From: Septoria linicola
Taxonomy: Eukaryota; Ascomycota; Dothideomycetes; Mycosphaerellales; Mycosphaerellaceae
NCBI GenBank assembly: GCA_024114885.1
Contig: CP099418.1
Span: 2,790,001 to 2,854,000, forward strand
DNA length: 64,000 bases
Reading direction: 5' to 3'
Under the pieces are notes generated by a model, which saw only the letters and a list, made by a program, of their open reading frames with translations, searched no databases and was not told where the DNA came from. The position numbers and the translations under genes are program-made. Shown in pieces: positions 1 to 11,365 of this stretch (the stretch's first letter is position 1; each line of letters opens with the position of its first letter).

Positions 1-430
1 CGAAGTCCAGACCTATGGCACCCACAGCTTCGCCGTTAATAACTATGGCATATTGCGTAGGCACCCGCGGGCCTGTTGCACCGCCTTCGTCTGACCATGC
101 ACCCGAGAACGCATGACTATCAGCACTCTGACAATGCTTGATCCATGAAAGAGCACTGTCTTCTGTGTATGGATGAGGCTGAGGATGTTAGAAAGATATG
201 CATTTGGAACAAGTAATTCCACGCACAAATCGATCCCTGAGATTCAGCCATACGTTTCGATTGTTCGCATGGCGACTGCATGAAACCGCATCACTCAAAT
301 GCTGTGGTGCAGGTCAGGGAGTAAATCATAAGCTCAGATGCATTCAGCTTACATGCTTTCGCACTGATACGCCGCCGCCGCAGTCGAGGATGGTGTCGTC
401 CAGCTTCTCCTCCTTCCTGATGTGAGTCAT
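1..430 (-). CDS. GNAT-family N-acetyltransferase, 3' part cut off by the window edge
   Basis: Three exons read on the minus strand: 353..430, 227..301 and 1..178, all joined in phase 0. The introns (302..352 and 179..226) have CTGAC or CTAAC branch points. About 110 residues are visible. They include NRNVWLNLRDRF, then PHPYTEDSALSWI, then QYAIVINGEAVGAIGLDF. This order is typical of fungal GCN5-related acetyltransferases of the RimJ/RimL-like group, which move an acetyl group from acetyl-CoA to an amine. The acetyl-CoA pyrophosphate loop lies beyond the edge, so activity and substrate cannot be judged. The start at 430 is the first ATG in the first open exon. The family call is fairly sure; the first exon is less so. 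Confidence 0.72.
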
Positions 431-1884
431 CATTTGTGAGGTGAGAGTGAGATTGCATGATCTGCCGAACACCAGAGGAACGATCTTGGCGACACTATCT
501 GCTTGCGGCTGAAGTGGCATTGTGACATAAGCGACCTATCCTGGTACACATAGCACATGCACCTCCACCACACTCACCATTGGTGACGCTCTTCGAGGCA
601 AATGGATTGTAGTGTCGCGCCTGCAAAGCGTACAGATACTTGCCATGGCAACGTTAGGCTCTTGTGTCCTTTCCAAATTCGCAGTGTGTTGTTCAATTGG
701 CCCGGTGCTTTCGCATGATCATCATCGCAATTGGAGGCCAATCACCAGCACCTGGTCCAGCATTTTCGGCTGCACAACAGACCTGATCAAGACAGCCACT
801 GCATCTTCCCGTGGGTCATAACAGCCTCTGCCAGTACAGACGATAATTGCACGACGGACAACCCAAAGTCGCTTGACACCAACGGCCGACATGGACAACG
901 TGCAGACAACATCCATTGAGGCGAAATGGATAGTCGTCATCTGCATCGCCCTCGTGACGACATTGATGGTGTCTTTTTGCGTCTAGGACATGCGCAAGCG
1001 CGACACTTTCTCATCCTGGCTCAAGCGCTGCTGCCGTTCAACCCATGATCTCGAACAATGATCTTGGACAATTCGAGATCGAATACTGTCCAATTTGCGC
1101 CGCCAGCGAATTCGACTGCTGTCTGTGCTTTCAAGTGTGGTATGTGATGTGCGGTTCGGTCGATATCATATGGCTGACAGTGGCAGATGTTTCGCGACAT
1201 TGATCGATGGGGAAATGGAAGGCCTAATGTGAGCGGAGGCGTGGTCTGTTGCTGGTACATATGGTATCTCGTGCTGTCACTGGTGGAGGATATTGCCAAC
1301 AGGAGCGACAATCATTATAGCTATGGCTTGGAGTGTATCTTACGAAATGGAACTCTCCGTTCGTCTTCACCCGCTGAGTCTCGGCCCTGGCGACCAGCCT
1401 GGTCATGACAGCAGACTCGTGCATGCTTTAGGAGGCAGTAATGTATGTAGGCAAGCTATGGTTTGTCCCAACCTTCAAGGCCCGACGGGCTCAGGAACGC
1501 TTTGGAATATAGCGCCCGGACGACACACCGAGCTCACGAAGAGCTCAAGATGTGCGCCGCAATTGCTCTCAGATCTGTCAACCGGACGTGCTCCATTGCG
1601 AGTGTGAAGGTTCCATGTGTCGTCGAACTGTCGCAGCAGTCAACCAACAGCACCTAAAAGATGCGTCGGGACCGCTGGACACAGATCTTTGTGATTGTAA
1701 GAAAGAGAAACTTCGACGCGTCGGCGAAAAGATTTACAGCACTTCTGCCTGATCCCTGTCAGCCAAGACCTTGCGCGAGTCACGCGCCGTCTGCTGCCTT
1801 TCGACTTTATCAATCACTGACGAAGACCTACAGCTTCTTTCACATTTCCCACCTACGACTCTGCGTCTGAATAACACATCCATC
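431..1884. other. gene-free stretch between the GNAT gene and SNU66
   Basis: Only short, overlapping reading frames occur here, with no recognisable protein and no convincing splice pattern. It should hold the back-to-back promoters of the two flanking genes. No RNA gene or repeat was seen. Confidence 0.5.
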
Positions 1885-3876
1885 ATGGCGTCCTCCGCAG
1901 ATATCGTGGAGATGAACAAGGTCCGGGTGTCACTTGGCATGGCGCCACTTCCAGTGCCAGGCAACGACGGACCACAGTTCAAGGACGACAGTGATAGCGA
2001 CAGCGCTGCCGACGACAGTGACGATCTGAGCACGCTCGATAAACGCGCGGCTGCTGCAGGTAAGAACTGGGCCCGACATGAAGCTGAGCGGCGGCAGAAG
2101 GAAGAGCGGCAGAAGCGCAAAGATGCCACGAAGAAAGCTCGCGATCAGGCCGCTCGATTCGCAAAGCTGGAGGGCAAAGGACTAGGCGAGGCTGACGAAG
2201 AGGAGGAGGTGGACACGCGAACTTGGCTACTCCAGCAGAAGAAGCGGCAAAAGAAAATCGACAAGCTCCGGAAACTGGAGGAAGAACTAGCCGCACGCGA
2301 GCAGCAAGTCGAGTACACTGCCCGTGATCTTGCTGGTGTCAAAGTCGGCCACGAAGCTGCAGAGTTCGACGAATTCACCGGTGAGCAGGTACTGACGCTC
2401 AAAGACCAAGAGATTGGCGACGAGAGCGAGGATGATGAGCTGGAGAACACGGACATGAAGGCCAAGGAAAAGCTGGAGGAGAAACTGCGACTTCTCAAGA
2501 AGCGCCCGGACTATGATCCGACAGAGCAGGACGGAACACAGAATCTGTTGTCTAAATATGACGAGGAGATCGACGGTAAGCAACAAAAACGGTTCACACT
2601 GGACGGGCAAGGAAACACCATCGAAGCCAAACGCAAAGCAGCGACCGAGGAGGCTGGGACTTCTAGCAAAAGCGTCAAGATCAGTTTGGACATGCTCAAA
2701 GATGATGCTCCTACTTCTGATTATGTCGACCCATCTACTATCAAAGTCAAGAAGGCGAAGAAGAGCAAGAAGGAGAAGAAGACGAGGCAAAAGGCCGCGG
2801 ACGAGGATGATGTTGCAGTCACTCAGACACAAGACCACCAAAACGACTCGATGGACATCGACGCCACTGAGAGTGCAGATACCGTTTCTAAGACCAAGAA
2901 GCGAGCTTTTGACGACTACATCGATGACGATGAGCTGCAAGCCTCGCTTGCAGCCTCACGCAGAGAGGCCAACAAAAAGAGGAAAAAGATCGATGCCACA
3001 GAGCTTGCACGTCAATTGAAGGAACAGATGCCTGTGGACGAGGCCGAGCCAGAAGAGGGTGGATTGGTCATTGACGAAACATCTGAATTTGTGGCCAACC
3101 TAAAGAGGCCTGAAGAGACCGAGGAGCCGATAATCCGGCGAAACCATGCTCAGCAGAATGTCAGCCACAAGATCGACACAGACGAGGACGGCGATGTCGC
3201 GATGGCTCAGGAGTCTTACGCAGACGTCGAGCAGGCACAAGAGCGGGCAGAGCGAGCAACTTCTGAAGCAATGCAGACAACGGAACGTACAGCCACGGGC
3301 CTCGAAGAGGAGGAGAACATGGTCGGACAAGGCATCGGCGCATCGCTGGCTATGCTTCGAAAGCGTGGTCTGATCGACAATTCTGAGTCTGACCAGAAAG
3401 CTGAGAAGGAACGGAAGCGAGCCCAATTCTTGGCTGATAAGCAGTACTTGATCGACGAGTATGACCACAAAGCTAGAGAGCAGCGCGAGGCCGATCGTCG
3501 CAGTGGCCGTTATGACACTTTGAGCAACAGAGACCGCGATGCAATGGCTCGTCAACAGAATGAGCAGCGCGAGCAGTTCATTGCACGACTCCTGGCCGAC
3601 AAGTTCAACAGAGAGTACAGACCAGAGGTCAAATTGCAGTACCACGATGAGCATGGCCGCGAGATGAACCAAAAAGAGGCGTTCAAGCATCTCAGTCACG
3701 CATTCCACGGAAAGGGCTCGGGTAAGCAGAAGACTGAGAAGCTCCTCAAGAAAATGGAGGATGAAAAGAGGAATGTGTCCAAGAACATCCTCAATATTGG
3801 TGACGAAGCTGGATTCTCGAACGTCGGACAAGCACAAGGGAAGAGGCAGAAGACCGCTGGCGTTCGTCTGCAGTAG
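1885..3876 (+). CDS. SNU66: SART-1 family U4/U6.U5 tri-snRNP protein (Snu66)
   Basis: Single exon, 663 residues. The frame is open further upstream, but the ATG at 1885 starts a peptide that runs straight into the SART-1 signature VRVSLGMAPLPVPG near residue 20. The protein is highly charged, with long Lys/Glu stretches predicting coiled coil. The family block DTRTWLLQQKKRQ lies near residues 108-120, with EQVLTLKDQEIGD further on. Short nuclear-localisation-like Lys runs lie near residues 290-310. Snu66/SART1 joins U4/U6 to U5 and is needed before spliceosome activation in the nucleus. Length is normal for fungal members. No intron was needed. Confidence 0.9.
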   Translation: MASSADIVEMNKVRVSLGMAPLPVPGNDGPQFKDDSDSDSAADDSDDLSTLDKRAAAAGKNWARHEAERRQKEERQKRKDATKKARDQAARFAKLEGKGLGEADEEEEVDTRTWLLQQKKRQKKIDKLRKLEEELAAREQQVEYTARDLAGVKVGHEAAEFDEFTGEQVLTLKDQEIGDESEDDELENTDMKAKEKLEEKLRLLKKRPDYDPTEQDGTQNLLSKYDEEIDGKQQKRFTLDGQGNTIEAKRKAATEEAGTSSKSVKISLDMLKDDAPTSDYVDPSTIKVKKAKKSKKEKKTRQKAADEDDVAVTQTQDHQNDSMDIDATESADTVSKTKKRAFDDYIDDDELQASLAASRREANKKRKKIDATELARQLKEQMPVDEAEPEEGGLVIDETSEFVANLKRPEETEEPIIRRNHAQQNVSHKIDTDEDGDVAMAQESYADVEQAQERAERATSEAMQTTERTATGLEEEENMVGQGIGASLAMLRKRGLIDNSESDQKAEKERKRAQFLADKQYLIDEYDHKAREQREADRRSGRYDTLSNRDRDAMARQQNEQREQFIARLLADKFNREYRPEVKLQYHDEHGREMNQKEAFKHLSHAFHGKGSGKQKTEKLLKKMEDEKRNVSKNILNIGDEAGFSNVGQAQGKRQKTAGVRLQ

Positions 3877-4573
3877 ATGAGCCACGGGTTTCTGTTCAAC
3901 GATGTGTAAATCTTGGAAAGGTTAGTACTCACCAATATATTGCGAAAATTTGGGTACAAATATTCATCAGAGATCATGCAGCATTTCCCACACGAATAGC
4001 AAGGTAAGAGCGCAAGGTAAGTCCACTCTACTTGTATGCGCCGTGTTGAAGCCAATGTAAAGCATGCGTGGTCTTGTACAATGTCCATGGTATAAGCCGC
4101 CACATGTAAGTCGTTCGAGGGACTGATGGGCTTGTGGTCATCACATAGTGAGCAAGATGCTCGCCGCGCCAATCGCAATACGTGAATGCTCTTTCAAGCA
4201 GTGCTTTAAATGCATAGCCTTGCGAAGGGGTCAACAATGGTTGCGTCGCTGTTTCATGACTCTGTAGCAGATAGCAATTTATTATTGACACTGTTGCCCG
4301 TAGTCCTCTGAATAGAAATTTCTATTAGTTTGTCATTCTATGTAGCTGCTCCACAGTCACTTTGTTGTGTTGAAAACATTCGTGGATTGGACGTGGTTGA
4401 TCCGACTTTGGCATTTGCCAGGCGCGTTCGCGTTGACCTCGCGAATTTACACACACTTGCACAAGACACCGACCACCTCACAACATCAACGACATCACAG
4501 ACCGGCGTCAAGATCCAGCATAGTGCATGACCACGGACGGACTCGAACACTAGACTCCGCACTTCTCAACAAG
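3877..4573. other. intergenic region between SNU66 and EAF3
   Basis: Contains the SNU66 3' end and the EAF3 promoter and leader. I see no coding region, repeat or RNA gene. Confidence 0.5.
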
Positions 4574-6070
4574 ATGGCGCCTGCTTCTGGATCACAGGCC
4601 ATGTACGGAAAAGACGAGCGTGTCCTGTGCTTCCATGGCGAATTACTTTATGAGGCCAAAGTACTCGAAGCCAAACTCAAAGATGCAGACGACAAGAACG
4701 GTGGTCACAAGTACCGTGTGCACTACAAGGGCTGGAAGAATACGTGAGTGATTTTCAGCTTCTTCGCGTTGTCCTGGTCTCACAGGTCGTCCCTTCTGTT
4801 GGTGCCAAAGCCACCGCCGCGGAACGCGATACTCGAAGACACACGACGCAAGCCCAGAACCTCTCCATGCTCGACGTGCTGCTCGTAGTGGACGACCTAG
4901 TAGCCGAGTTTTGCCTTTCGACTGGAACTAGAGGACTATGCGGCGGCTAGTTGAGAATTCTCAGCACTCCGCTAACAATGGATTTGTCTAGATGGGATGA
5001 CTGGGTGCCGCAAGAACGATTACGCAAATTTACCGACGAGAACAAGGAGCTCGCTCAGAATCTGAAGAAGGACATGGACGCGCAGCGTAGGGCAGCGAAT
5101 GGTAAGGACGAACCAACAGAGAGCCAGGCCTATCCTTCTGACATGTCAGTCATAGGCGCTTCGGCACGAGGTAGCGAAGATCGCAGCTCGGCAGCACCTC
5201 CGCCTCCAAGAGGTCAGAAACGCAACAGAGAAGTCGAAGGCATCGACAAAGTAGGTGAAGATACATGTCTCAAGAACTTCCACATTAGGCTCAGCGAGCA
5301 CATCACGGCGCGTGCTGTGGTCTTTCACAACTTGCATGCTCTCATGGACATCACCACGACATCAAGTTCTTCCCGCATATTATCGCATGGGGCGTGGCAT
5401 TCGATATGTGGTTGATAACTTCGAAGGACCAAGCGCTGACAATAGGTTGCAGGAAGAAGAGTTCATACGACGCCCTGCCGTGCGGCTGTTCATACCGGAT
5501 CCTCTCAAATCTATTCTGGTGGATGATTGGGAGAAAGTGACCAAGGAGCAAAAGCTGGTGCAAATGCCGGCCCCTATCTCCATCAATCGATTTCTGGATG
5601 AGTACGAACAGTCCGAGAGCATACATAGAAGAGCTGGGTCTGCCGATGCAGACATTCTGGAGGAAGTCATTGCTGGTGTGAGAGAGTACTTCAACAAGTG
5701 TCTCGGCCGTATCCTACTGTACCGTTTCGAACGGCCCCAATTCTTCGACGTGCACAAGAAACTGGAGGCTGGCTCTGGCGAGTACGAAGGGAAGACACTG
5801 TGTGACGTGTACGGTTGCGAGCACCTCTTGAGGCTATTCGGTGAGCTGATCGACCTGGGTCTTCCATTGGGAGGAAGTGGCTGACGTGACATAGTTTCCA
5901 TGCCGGATCTCATTGTGCATACGAATATGGACGCTCAGTCAGTCAGTCGTCTGCGCGAGGAGCTGGCCAAAATGACGCAGTGGTTGTCGAAGCGCGTTCA
6001 CATCTACCTCGCCGCAGATTACGAGCACGCTGGGCAGGATTATCTCGACGCTGGTAAGAACGGCGCTTGA
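4574..6070 (+). CDS. EAF3: chromodomain/MRG protein Eaf3 (NuA4 and Rpd3S subunit)
   Basis: Four exons: 4574..4743, 4992..5250, 5453..5840 and 5895..6070, giving 330 residues. Every junction keeps phase. Introns 1 and 2 are long for this window (248 and 202 bp) but have clear GCTAAC and GCTGAC branch points. The N-terminal chromodomain (about residues 10-70) contains HYKGWKNTWDDWV, rebuilt across intron 1. A basic linker follows. The MRG domain (about 145-325) includes RPAVRLFIPDPLKSILVDDW, YRFERPQF and CEHLLRLFVSMPDL. Eaf3/MRG15 reads H3K36 methylation for the NuA4 acetyltransferase and the Rpd3S deacetylase. The last codons are the least certain point, because a possible donor GTAAGA lies 16 bases before the stop. 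Confidence 0.9.
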
Positions 6071-6257
6071 GTCTGTGGCCTTGTGAGAGTGGGCTTGTAT
6101 GTCGGAGGGCAGGTCTATCCGTGCTGACCCTTCCAATTTGAAGACTACTGACGAGCATGAGTCAATAAAAATTCATACTCTCAATGTTAATCTAGCCATA
6201 CCAGTGACGAGCAGCAGCCTACAGCGCCAGTCTACTTATTCGCATGGACTACCACGT

Positions 6258-8282
6258 CTACCTTGACGGACGGCTTCTTGGCCCCAACGTTCCTGCACGT
6301 GAGGCCGTCTGTTTACCCAACCATTTCAGATGTCTGTGCAGTGCTCCATTGTGCCTCAGCAATTCGCAGTCTGCGCGGAGCTGCAGAGTTTCGCTGTCGC
6401 GTACCCTGGCCGAGAGCGTTGCAAGGGCATCCTGCAGACGGCCGTCGTGCTCAGTCTCAAGTTTCAGAGCGCAATACTCGCAGAGCCTCATACCACAGCC
6501 CATTCCAAGCTCAGTCTCGCTATGCTCTGCCGAGCACTCGTAGACTCCACGTATTGGACAGAGTGAGCATAACACCTGCAGATCTTTGACTGTGGTTGGA
6601 CCTTCTTGAGCAAAGACATCTTCGCTCATGCCTGTCCCGTAGACTCCGATGATGGGCCTCATGTCGTGCCTTCCGCATGTTATGATATTCATCCTAGCTG
6701 TTGTGCATGCGGTGCAAAGCGAAGTTGGCTGCTTCTTGGTTGGCACTTCGCAGCATTGGCTTCCGTCAGGACGATCTTTGACTGTAATGTTGCGCAAGCC
6801 CAAGCCATATATGGCAGCTTCCGGACAACTGCAGAATACACAGGACGCAGTGCCAGTAGGGGCAGCACCGTAGGCACTCGGGTCATCGCAGTTGAACACA
6901 ATTGGGTATGTGAACGAGCTCTCGATTTGGCGAGTGGGAAGCGCGATTGCAGGATCTGGACACTGCTCTGTACGCCCTGGAGGCACAAGGGTAGGGCGCT
7001 CATCCGTTGTCAATGGCTGCGCTGGCTGGGGCATCTCGACCCTGTCATTATCATCTTCGTGGCTCATCAGTAGTCGTCCGTGGACCTTGGTGCGAATGGT
7101 GCATCCCAAGTCATGTTCCAAACAGTGCGTGCAGGCCGTTCTGAATACACCATCACTGTCAGGTGAGTATAAGCAGCTCCTCGATCCTTCGTGGCATTCC
7201 GAGCATGGTTCTGGAGATTTCTTAGCTTTGTGACTGGCTTTCTTCGAGAGCGTCGAGGGTCCTGTTTGCTTTGGTGCCTGCTCATATCTGACGCGTTGTC
7301 GCAGGAACTCTCTCACAGGTCCGGCCACGCACTGCTCCGCCGATTCCGCACACTGTTGGCATGTTCCAGAATGATTCCTGGTAATTGTGTAAGAGCAAGT
7401 CACTCTACGACGCTTACACGAAAGGCATGCTTTGAAACGCTTAGGCAAGATAATCAGCTGACAGCCATTGCCATCTTCCTCACAATGGGTGCACGGCCAT
7501 GAGCTTTCATTGTCGAGCAGCGAACAATACTCGTCAGAATCGAAGCAGGACACACAGCCCCGCGCTGCTGGGTGTCCAGCCAAGTCTACCTCCAGCTCGG
7601 CAGCATTTTCGAAAACTTCAGCTGGCTGTTTCCTCCGAAGCGCATAGCCCTTGGTCTCTTCAATTACTGGGTTCACAGCGCTACCCACCAAATCCCTTAG
7701 CTTAGTCCGCCCGCTTTCGCTCTGAAGTTTCAGCACTGTGAGTTGTCGGGTAACACACGGGGCCGCAGCCGTTCCATCGTGTGTATTCTTTGGGCCAGAC
7801 GTGGCTGACCGCCCAGACCTGCTCAAGACATACTGGCCATCCTCGCGGATCTGGTAGTGAACTCTCGTATGAATCCGTCTTCGTTTCTGTCGGGTTTGAC
7901 GCTCATATTCATCAGGATCGAAGTCGCCCGTCTCGTCAGTGTCCAGATACGGTAACTGGAACCCGCACTTCCGCCTCTGCTGCGGTCGGAGCTGGCGAAC
8001 CGGAAACTCGTAGTCTTCTTCTCGGATCGAAGACAAGTGGTGACCATTGTCAGCGATCAGGCCGACAGTCGGCGCGTGTCGATATACCTCCACTGCACAA
8101 GGCGTGTCGTGTCTTGAGCTGCTCCAATTTTGTCTTAAGATAGTCTCCGAATCAGTTGCATCGCGAGTAATGCCAAGAGGGAGATCATCATGAAATGCCA
8201 TATCAGCAAATGTATCACACTGCTCGCTTGCTGTTTGTGAGGGGCTGCCCATCGCTCTGTCTTGTGCTGGATTATCCAGCAT
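6258..8282 (-). CDS. uncharacterised protein with three tandem Zn2Cys6 clusters
   Basis: Single exon, 674 residues. Three regularly spaced binuclear zinc clusters are visible: Cys243/246/253-264/267/274, Cys286/289/296-308/311/318 and Cys360/363/370-384/387/394. Each is CX2CX6C, a 10-13 residue loop, then CX2CX6C. Only the second carries the basic CKRRRVTC run expected for DNA contact. The C-terminal half has more CX2C pairs (481/484, 523/526, 572/575, 601/604), followed by a helical tail. Acidic and Arg-rich segments lie near residues 113-138. I recall similar hypothetical proteins in Dothideomycetes but no characterised member. Most fungal Zn2Cys6 regulators have one cluster and a 'fungal_trans' domain, which I do not see. 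A role in DNA or chromatin binding is inference. Confidence 0.78.
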   Translation of the reverse strand: MLDNPAQDRAMGSPSQTASEQCDTFADMAFHDDLPLGITRDATDSETILRQNWSSSRHDTPCAVEVYRHAPTVGLIADNGHHLSSIREEDYEFPVRQLRPQQRRKCGFQLPYLDTDETGDFDPDEYERQTRQKRRRIHTRVHYQIREDGQYVLSRSGRSATSGPKNTHDGTAAAPCVTRQLTVLKLQSESGRTKLRDLVGSAVNPVIEETKGYALRRKQPAEVFENAAELEVDLAGHPAARGCVSCFDSDEYCSLLDNESSWPCTHCEEDGNGCQLIILPKRFKACLSCKRRRVTCSYTITRNHSGTCQQCAESAEQCVAGPVREFLRQRVRYEQAPKQTGPSTLSKKASHKAKKSPEPCSECHEGSRSCLYSPDSDGVFRTACTHCLEHDLGCTIRTKVHGRLLMSHEDDNDRVEMPQPAQPLTTDERPTLVPPGRTEQCPDPAIALPTRQIESSFTYPIVFNCDDPSAYGAAPTGTASCVFCSCPEAAIYGLGLRNITVKDRPDGSQCCEVPTKKQPTSLCTACTTARMNIITCGRHDMRPIIGVYGTGMSEDVFAQEGPTTVKDLQVLCSLCPIRGVYECSAEHSETELGMGCGMRLCEYCALKLETEHDGRLQDALATLSARVRDSETLQLRADCELLRHNGALHRHLKWLGKQTASRAGTLGPRSRPSR

Positions 8283-9041
8283 AACGTGTAAGGCTATCGT
8301 CGTGGGATAAGGTCTGCTCTGTGTGACTGAGCAGAGTTGCTGTCAGCTTTCTGTGGGAAGCAGGAGGCTGACTCTGGCCCATGTCAGCGGGCGTAGTAGA
8401 CCGAGAGGTGAGTTGCTGAGCCTGTGTACGTGATACTTTGCTTACCCCGAAGAGCAATGTAAGAGAGCTGGCGAGTACAGCAGCTCGCTTCACATGTGTC
8501 AATTCGAGGCAGTGCTTCTGCATCTGTTCCTGCCTCATCAGACTCAAATGATCGCACAACTTACTACTCACCGACAAGCCTAGAAACATCACTTAGGACC
8601 TCTGTGCACAACTAGGCGCATAGACCTTTGTACACGAGTGCCCCTGCTACTGGCAGTTTCGACTGGTTGTGCCGGAGGTAAAGGTGAATCAGGTCCGACA
8701 ACCGCGTAGGAAGACATTCTTCTGTCTCGGTCTACAGCGGCACTGTGTATCTTGTGCGACGCATCTTCGTGGACAAGATGGGCGACTTCCCCACGTGGTG
8801 CGATGAGCAGCAAAGGGTTACACGCCCTCGCAGTCGAGCTGCCATAGCCACCTCTCAATGTGAATATGTTCAGAGTGATTACGTGTGGGACCTGTCAATA
8901 ACATGGTGTGAGATCGAGAGCAACAAGCGGAGTGTTGGCTGGGATCTTGGCCGCTCCGTCATAGAACGCGAGCTCCAGATGCTTTGCTCTGTCCACTGCA
9001 CACACGACTATTTTTGACATTGTCACAACTGGATCGCGATC
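8283..9041. other. divergent intergenic region
   Basis: Lies between the minus-strand zinc-cluster gene and the plus-strand DUF1295 gene and should carry both promoters. Short frames here (for example 8272-8592 on the minus strand) show no family features and no supported splice link. Confidence 0.45.
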
Positions 9042-10182
9042 ATGGTGGTGCCGCTCGCAGCCACGGATCTGGCGCTGCCAACTGTGCAGACTCTCACAGC
9101 CTGCGCCGATTATAGCAAGACTTTCGAACCTTTTCTCCCACAGCTCTACGCGCTGCCTCAGCAGGTCTACGCTTCACTTGGAGACGCCGAATCACTCAAA
9201 CACATCTATGTTTCGACGAATCCAGCGATCTCGGGATTGGCAGTAGCCATCGCACTATTCCCGGTCTTCTTCATCGTCGCCGAAGCAAACAAGAATTACA
9301 GTCAGGTGGACAGAGTGTGGAGCATATTGCCCACGCTCTTCAATTTCCACTATGCACTTTGGGCTCGCCTGAACGGATTGTCCACTACAAGAGTTGATAA
9401 CGTGCTTGCATTCAGTGTTGTATGGTCTCTGAGGTTGACTTTCAATTACTGGCGCAAAGGGGGATATCAGGTTGGGAGCGAGGATTATCGCTGGGAGCTT
9501 ATCAAGAAATACAGTGGTTCTTTTGCATTCTTGCTGCTGAACATCGTGTTCATATCCTCCGTACAACTGGTGAGTGCCGGGCGCTGGTCAATCATGAATT
9601 CCGGCTGACAATGTGCAGGTCCTCCTCTGGAGTGTAACCCTGCCGACTTACGTTCTGCTACTCACTTCCCAGATCCAGCCGGAGATGGACAAGATCGATC
9701 TCATCATTGGCAGGGTATTGATGGCACTCGTGATATTCGAGTATTTCGCAGATCAGCAACAATGGAATTATCAGACGGCCAAGCAAGAGTATCAGAAAAC
9801 TGCCAAAGTTCCAGCTGGCTGGTCGCGCGCCCAGATGGACCGCGGGTTCGTCACGACTGGTCTATGGAAGTTCAGCCGCCATCCAAACTTCGCGGCCGAG
9901 CAATGTATTTGGATACTTCTCTATCAGTGGTCCTGCTTTAAATCCGACACCATGTATAACTGGACCGCTATCGGTGCCATCTCATACTCGCTCGTCTTTC
10001 AAGGCAGCACACCCATAACGGAATGGATCAGTGGCGGCAAATACCCCGAGTACGCGCGCTATAAGCAACATGTCGGAAGATTTATACCCACTTCTCTGCG
10101 CAAAGGCTGGAATGAAGAGGAGATGACGAAACTTGGACCGGTGGAGTCAACAAAGGCGAAGAAGTCAGGCAAGAAGGCGTAA
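9042..10182 (+). CDS. DUF1295 / steroid 5-alpha-reductase-like membrane protein
   Basis: Two exons, 9042..9569 and 9619..10182, 363 residues. The 49-bp intron has GTGAGT, GGCTGAC and CAG, and splices in phase 0. Several hydrophobic segments are visible, for example residues 66-84, 104-120 and 158-200. The C-terminal block FVTTGLWKFSRHPNFAAEQ, with EYARYKQHVGRFIP behind it, is diagnostic of DUF1295, a branch of the steroid-5-alpha-reductase/isoprenylcysteine methyltransferase fold that binds a nicotinamide cofactor. A Lys-rich tail ending KKSGKKA suggests ER retention. Substrate unknown; a lipid or sterol double-bond reductase is likely by fold only. Confidence 0.88.
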
Positions 10183-11365
10183 GACTTCGCAATATTAGCC
10201 AACAACTCGTGTCATCTCGAGCAGACTCATTAGCCATGTAAAGCTGTAGCGATAGAGGCCATGGGCCAGGGCAAGTTTCTAGTCGTCGCTAATACCGACT
10301 TCTGTCCTACTCAATCAAGCTCCAGCCATATAGCATATCCCACCTATGGCAGTCCAGCTGAGCAGCCACAATCACTCACTCCGTCCTGCGCCATTATTCA
10401 GTCGCTACCGTTGTCAGACAGCTGGGTCTGCCGAGTGATGATGAGTAGTCTAGTCTAGCCCAGCCCACGTGCTCCTGCAGAAGATCCTCCGCAATGCAGC
10501 ATGCTACCCCACCATTCACCAATCTCTGAGAGTAACAACAAAAGACATCTTGTTCGGAGACCGGGGTGATCGATATGTCGACGTCGTCCACAGCCTTGGA
10601 ACTGGTGAGCTTCGCCTTTCGGGTCACATAGTCCAGATGTTGCATTTTCGGACACGGCGAGAAGCTGGCATGCTCGCTCTTATTCTCGGGCAGAGTGGCC
10701 AAGGACCGAGAGCACGCGACAGACGCGCCAAGTTTGACGGCGATCCTTGCTAATCGGACCCCATTCTGTTTTGGGCATCGGGCGTCGATAGGTGCTGTGT
10801 GCCGCACACACTTGTGATGTGCTTCCTTTGGACAGAGGACGATACATGAGAACGCCCGCGGTTCCCTTGTCCTTGACCTGCTTGATACTAGTTCGACACT
10901 GAAACATAGTCCTATGATATTACATTGTCTGGTCGTCCAACAGCTTTCATAGGAGAAGTCTAGAAGAGCTGTCACGGTCAAACGCTCGGCTGCGACAATT
11001 GCCCCACACCATCCTGGATAACAACTACGAGATGAAGTCGCTGCGACATCACTCTACGTCCCTGTGACAACTTGAAGCACTGCCGTTGCTTATCAGCTCA
11101 GCTTGAATCATTCTTGGACATAGGTGTGTACAGGCTGCGAGTCGCATGCTTCAGTCCGTATGACCATCTCCCAGTGACCGCGGGGTGAGCTCTGTTGCTG
11201 ATCGTCAGCATCACAGACCCAAGACGCCGCTTTCTTCGTCCTTACATTCTCGCGGACGATCGCCTATTGCTTCCTAAGCACATCCTCGACCGCTTGAAAA
11301 CGTAACAGCACAGGGCGGAAGCATTTGCTGCGAACGGGCTCTGCTCTGCTCCTACCCCCGCTATC
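10183..11365. other. gene-free stretch upstream of the F-box gene
   Basis: About 1.2 kb. The longest frame (10394-10981, minus strand, 195 codons) is Cys- and Ser-rich with no motif and begins without a convincing ATG context, so I read it as chance. The stretch probably includes the promoter and leader of the F-box gene. Confidence 0.45.

Noticed and set aside
8272..8592. Extra 5' exon for the triple zinc-cluster protein
   Set aside because: The frame shows no conserved features and no donor/acceptor pair that would link it in phase.
10394..10981. 195-codon minus-strand frame
   Set aside because: No recognisable domain, no codon or motif support, and a plus-strand frame overlaps it. Treated as noncoding.
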